Shown here: positions 14,602 through 17,267 of the stretch, one piece after another
How positions within the stretch are numbered: position 1 is the first letter of the stretch
Layout: each line of letters begins with the position of its first letter
Assembly: GCA_007116835.1 (NCBI GenBank)
Contig: SKHS01000028.1
Coordinates: 1-17,267 of the forward strand
Direction of reading: 5' to 3'
Origin: Halomonas sp.
Lineage (GTDB): Bacteria; Pseudomonadota; Gammaproteobacteria; Pseudomonadales; Halomonadaceae
DNA: 17,267 nt
Program-made: the position numbers and the translations under genes
Notes under the pieces: generated by a model
Seen by the model: the letters and a program-made list of their open reading frames with translations, nothing else
Databases searched by the model: none
Told to the model about the DNA's origin: nothing

Positions 14602-15239
14602 GGTGTTTCCTTTGAGGAAGCGCCCTGAGAATTAGCAACAGTGCTTACAGCGAGTTCCAAACGAGACTTTTCTTCCTCGGTATTTAAGTTGGCAAAGGCT
14701 TCCGGGCAGTCCGACATATCTACCTTGCACCAGGCGTGGCGGGCGTACCAGCGGTCGATTTTGCGTTCGCCGTTAGCCAACGTATGTGCTAGGTCATCGG
14801 CAAGCGAGGTGCGCAGCAGCGCGACGACTGGGTGCAAACGTTCGCCGTCAAAGGCAACCGCGATATCGTGCTCGCGACCCCCGGCGTTGATCCCCGCTAC
14901 CATACGAGCCACCAAGTCATTGGGTAGGGCAGGTGTGTCACAGGGGGCGACCAGCAGCCAAGGCGTGTTGGCTGCGCGTAGCCCACTGTAAATACCCATT
15001 AGTGGGCCTTGAAAACCGCCTTCGGTATCTTCAATGATACGTGTTGCAAACAGCGTGTAGGCGTCTAAGTTACGATTTGCATTAATCAACAGCTCAGCGA
15101 CTTGGCCATCAAAGCGCTTAGCGATATGGGCGACCAGCGGCAGCCCGGCGAAGGGTTCAAGGCCTTTATCGCGTCCCCCCATACGGCGGCCTTCGCCGCC
15201 AGCAAGAATCATACCGGTGATTGCCTGGGGAGTGATCAT
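14598..15239 (-). CDS. mobA: Molybdenum cofactor guanylyltransferase MobA
   Basis: Transfers GMP from GTP to Mo-molybdopterin, giving the guanine dinucleotide form (MGD) used by DMSO-reductase-family enzymes such as formate dehydrogenase. The 213-residue protein has the nucleotidyltransferase signature LAGGEGRRMGGRDKGL (12-27), then FQGPLMGIYSGL and the metal-binding APCDTPALP, all characteristic of MobA. The last ~20 residues, after RLELAVST, are a low-complexity tail beyond the usual end. The ATG at 15239 has a strong AAGGAGG 7 nt upstream and overlaps the fdhD stop (ATGA). Its neighbours fit a formate-dehydrogenase-directed Moco operon. Confidence 0.96.
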   Translation of the reverse strand: MITPQAITGMILAGGEGRRMGGRDKGLEPFAGLPLVAHIAKRFDGQVAELLINANRNLDAYTLFATRIIEDTEGGFQGPLMGIYSGLRAANTPWLLVAPCDTPALPNDLVARMVAGINAGGREHDIAVAFDGERLHPVVALLRTSLADDLAHTLANGERKIDRWYARHAWCKVDMSDCPEAFANLNTEEEKSRLELAVSTVANSQGASSKETP

Positions 15240-16093
15240 AGCCCCGCCTCCTTAGATGTGCGCGCGCTAGGCGGCTTGGCTGGAATGGCATCGAGTGCTA
15301 AGCGGCCCACAGTATTTATTGCCTGGAAACTTTTACCTTTGGTACGGGCTATCAGCATCACGCCAAAGCGCTCCGCAAGTTCCACGCCTTTCTGGGTAAC
15401 GCCTGAACGAGACACAAGCACACTGATGCCCATTTGCGCGACTTTCAACACCATCTCAGAGGTTAGGCGGCCAGTGGTGTAGAAAATATCCGCGCTGCCG
15501 CTCTGTGCTTGGTTGAGCCACTGACGGCCTGCCAGCGTATCAACCGCGTTGTGTCGCCCAACGTCTTCCACAAAGTCGAGTACTTGATGTTGACGGCATA
15601 GTGCGCAGCCATGCACCGCGCCTGCACTGCGGTAGGTGTCATTATAGCTGTTCAAGTTAGTGAGCAGCTGATAAAGCGTCGACTGAGCAAGCGGCGTTGT
15701 TGGCAGCGCAGAGAGCGACGTTTGCTCTAGCAATTTGCCGAACACCGTTCCCTGACCACAGCCAGTGGTAACGGTGCGTGTGCTTAAGCGACTCTCTAAA
15801 TCGTCGGGTAAGTGGCGAGTAACAACGGCGGCAGCTTCGACATCCCAATCTACCTGTACAACCAGCAGGTCTTCGGCGCAGCGTAGCAGTCCTTGATTGC
15901 GTAAGTAGCCCACCACAAGCGCTTCGGGGTCGTCTCCTAGTGTCATCAATGTGACAATTTCACGCTTGTTAAGATAAACCGTTAGCGCGCGTTCAGCGGC
16001 GACGGCCTGCTGGCGGGTTTCACCATAGGCGTCCATAACATTGATCGTGGTGGTGGCTGGCAAACGGGCTTGGCTTAGCTGAAGGGCGGACAT
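15236..16093 (-). CDS. fdhD: Formate dehydrogenase accessory sulfurtransferase FdhD
   Basis: FdhD carries sulfur from the cysteine desulfurase to the bis-MGD cofactor of formate dehydrogenase, a step needed for activity. The 285-residue product has the family motifs RTVTTGCGQG, HGCALC and VEDVGRHNAVDTLAG, then TTGRLTSEMVLKVAQMGI and LAERFGVMLIARTKG. The E. coli cysteine pair C121-x2-C124 (GCGVCG) is here C112-G-Q-G: the first cysteine is kept and the second is missing, while a different CxxC (C163, C166) lies just before the EDVGRHN motif. The frame is open to 16180, but the ATG at 16093 has GAGG 7 nt upstream and fits family length. It is first in the minus-strand Moco operon and divergent from the DUF3305 gene. 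Confidence 0.95.
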   Translation of the reverse strand: MSALQLSQARLPATTTINVMDAYGETRQQAVAAERALTVYLNKREIVTLMTLGDDPEALVVGYLRNQGLLRCAEDLLVVQVDWDVEAAAVVTRHLPDDLESRLSTRTVTTGCGQGTVFGKLLEQTSLSALPTTPLAQSTLYQLLTNLNSYNDTYRSAGAVHGCALCRQHQVLDFVEDVGRHNAVDTLAGRQWLNQAQSGSADIFYTTGRLTSEMVLKVAQMGISVLVSRSGVTQKGVELAERFGVMLIARTKGKSFQAINTVGRLALDAIPAKPPSARTSKEAGL

Positions 16094-16226
16094 CCGCAAT
16101 CCTCGTTGGCACCTAGGAAGTAACCATGACAGAAATAATAGTTGAGTAAAACACTCTGAGTTGACGATGATGGCGCTCAAAAGGCTTACTTGTCTACCCG
16201 TTCAAAGTCTAAGGTGGTCTATCCGT
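16094..16226. promoter_or_regulatory. Divergent promoter region between fdhD and the DUF3305 gene
   Basis: This 133-bp gap must drive the leftward Moco operon and probably the rightward formate dehydrogenase accessory genes. On the minus strand TATTAT (plus 16133-16138 region) is a fair -10 for fdhD, with no good -35. On the plus strand TTGACG at 16161-16166 is a fair -35, with only weak -10 hexamers 17-18 bp downstream (around CTTACT, 16185-16190). I found no FNR-type palindrome and no convincing sigma-54 (GG-N10-GC) site here. Confidence 0.35.
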
Positions 16227-16667
16227 ATGAGTGATAATCTGCGCTCGTTGAGCATTACCTTGGTGGCTGAGCCAAAGCAGGTGAAAGGGTTCACCTTAAC
16301 GCAGTGGCGTATCGCTGAGCTTGTTCCCAGCGAGCAAGGCGACAACGTACTTAGCCTGCAACTTTATATGACAGAGCGCGCTGCTTACCGCTTTAACCTC
16401 ACATCGGCAACGCCCAGACTGTTTGTGCGCGCTGGTTTTACCGGTCAACCCCCTAAGCCTGACGCTATCACCGCGAGCCAAGATGTGGCGGCGGGCTGGA
16501 TGGATGGCGAGCAGCAGGTGTTAGAAGCCCCGATGCCCATGGCGATTCACATATGGCTTGAAAGCTATTTGGCGCGTCATGGTGAAGCCCCTCCAGAAAA
16601 GCGTAAAAAGAAACATAAGGGGGCCGGTCGCGCCAAAGATACGCCGACCAAGGAGCAGCCCCTGTGA
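16227..16667 (+). CDS. DUF3305 domain protein, formate dehydrogenase locus
   Basis: Protein of 146 residues that I assign to the DUF3305 family from its beta-rich N-terminal part (RSLSITLVAEPKQVKGFTLTQWRIAELVPSEQG, then LSLQLYMTERAAYRFNL) and its context. DUF3305 genes typically stand beside DUF3306 and formate dehydrogenase genes; their biochemical role is not established. The tail is very basic (PPEKRKKKHKGAGRAK). The frame begins earlier, but the ATG at 16227 has AAGGTGG about 9 nt upstream and fits the family start. Its TGA overlaps the GTG start of the next gene (GTGA), so the pair is co-translated. It is divergent from fdhD. Confidence 0.85.
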   Translation: MSDNLRSLSITLVAEPKQVKGFTLTQWRIAELVPSEQGDNVLSLQLYMTERAAYRFNLTSATPRLFVRAGFTGQPPKPDAITASQDVAAGWMDGEQQVLEAPMPMAIHIWLESYLARHGEAPPEKRKKKHKGAGRAKDTPTKEQPL

Positions 16668-17248
16668 GCCGATTCGAGCGCTGGTCACGTAAAAAACGGG
16701 GTGTCGAAAGTGATGAGGCAGTCGTGCCAACCGATAACGTCGCCGCTGAAAACGAAGAGATCGACGCCCTAACTGCCGTTTCAGACGGTGATGAATCACT
16801 GAGTAGCCAGGAGGCCGTCGTCGAAGACACGCCGCTGCCAGGCAGCTTGGATCACACGTTACCTGACCCGGACAGCTTACCGGCAGGCAGTGATTTCAGT
16901 GTTTTCATGGCGTCGGGTGTTAGCGCAACACTGCGTCGACGCGCCTTGAAGCGGCTATGGGCGACCGGTAATTACAACGTGCGCGATGGGCTGGATGACT
17001 ACGATGCTGACTATCGCCAGCAGCTTAAGCCCATGGCCAGTGAGCTGGCAGGCAAGCTTCGCCGCTGGGCGAACAAAGCGGAAGACGCGCTAGAGCAGCC
17101 GGCTTCAGAGCGCGAAGCGGACGGTACTTTGGATGCACCTGACGAGCCTCAACAGGTAGCCAGTGGTGAACACGAAGCGCCACTAGACGACCAGTCTGAT
17201 TCATTTTTAGGCGACGTAGACGAATGTACTAAAAAGAAATTAAGTTAA
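16664..17248 (+). CDS. DUF3306 domain protein, formate dehydrogenase locus
   Basis: Protein of 194 residues of the DUF3306 type. It opens with SRFERWSRKKRG, the usual start of the family. An acidic low-complexity linker follows (about residues 15-70), then the conserved block DFSVFMASGVSATLRRRALKRLWATGNYNVRDGLDDYDADYRQ (given in part: LRRRALKRLW, DGLDDYDADY). The C-terminal ~60 residues are again acidic and low complexity, probably disordered. The GTG start at 16664 has AGGAG 8 nt upstream and overlaps the DUF3305 stop by four bases. Family function is unknown, but it accompanies formate dehydrogenase gene clusters. It ends 19 bases before the right edge, so the rest of the operon is cut off. 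Confidence 0.87.
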   Translation: MSRFERWSRKKRGVESDEAVVPTDNVAAENEEIDALTAVSDGDESLSSQEAVVEDTPLPGSLDHTLPDPDSLPAGSDFSVFMASGVSATLRRRALKRLWATGNYNVRDGLDDYDADYRQQLKPMASELAGKLRRWANKAEDALEQPASEREADGTLDAPDEPQQVASGEHEAPLDDQSDSFLGDVDECTKKKLS

Positions 17249-17267
17249 TACAAACAACTGGTTATTG

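Noticed and set aside
16094..16180. Upstream extension of fdhD to 16180
   Set aside because: The hydrophobic extension LLFLSWLL could look like a signal segment, but FdhD is cytoplasmic, the extension lacks a good ribosome binding site, and the ATG at 16093 has GAGG at correct spacing.
16161..16226. ATG at 16161 as start of the DUF3305 gene
   Set aside because: Its 22 extra residues (MTMMALKRLTCLPVQ...) have no family resemblance and no ribosome binding site; TTGACG at 16161 is a better candidate -35 element.

Overview
The window looks like a chromosomal stretch from a halophilic or marine gammaproteobacterium, most likely Halomonas or a close relative. This is inferred from the protein families, the moderate-to-high GC coding style and the gene combinations, not from any marker gene. 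No rRNA, tRNA, insertion sequence, prophage, integrase or CRISPR array is visible, and no gap between genes exceeds 300 bases.

Layout. Bases 1-1571 hold the 5' part of a probable phosphatidylcholine synthase gene (minus strand, cut by the window edge), a DNA-3-methyladenine glycosylase I gene (tag, minus) and a divergent GNAT acetyltransferase gene. Bases 1580-6506 form a classic multidrug efflux locus: a TetR/AcrR-type repressor gene divergent from a periplasmic adaptor gene and an RND permease gene, with three overlapping dyad repeats in the shared control region. No outer-membrane channel gene is present, so the pump would need a TolC-like partner encoded elsewhere. A 74-residue membrane protein gene follows, then a hairpin that probably ends transcription from both sides.

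Bases 6988-11192 hold a LysR regulator gene divergent from a 1036-residue membrane-bound c-di-GMP protein (periplasmic sensor, two PAS, GGDEF, EAL). The gap between them carries a perfect FNR/Anr-type palindrome and a terminator-like hairpin. A degenerate 13-14 bp tandem repeat lies just after the EAL gene.

Bases 11318-17248 are a molybdenum cofactor and formate dehydrogenase accessory locus. On the minus strand fdhD, mobA, moeA and moaA are joined by three successive ATGA stop/start overlaps. A CobW-family P-loop GTPase gene follows, whose ribosome binding site lies inside the last codons of moaA. Divergent from fdhD are DUF3305 and DUF3306 genes, families that accompany formate dehydrogenase genes; the dehydrogenase subunits probably lie beyond the right edge.

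Together the Moco genes would make the pterin (MoaA), insert molybdenum (MoeA), add GMP to give MGD (MobA) and sulfurate the cofactor for formate dehydrogenase (FdhD). I see no wholly new system. The less ordinary points are the CobW-like GTPase without a recognisable NKxD motif inside a Moco operon, the FdhD with a CxxG instead of CxxC centre, the FNR-type box beside the c-di-GMP gene, and the shared-half-site operator of the efflux pump.
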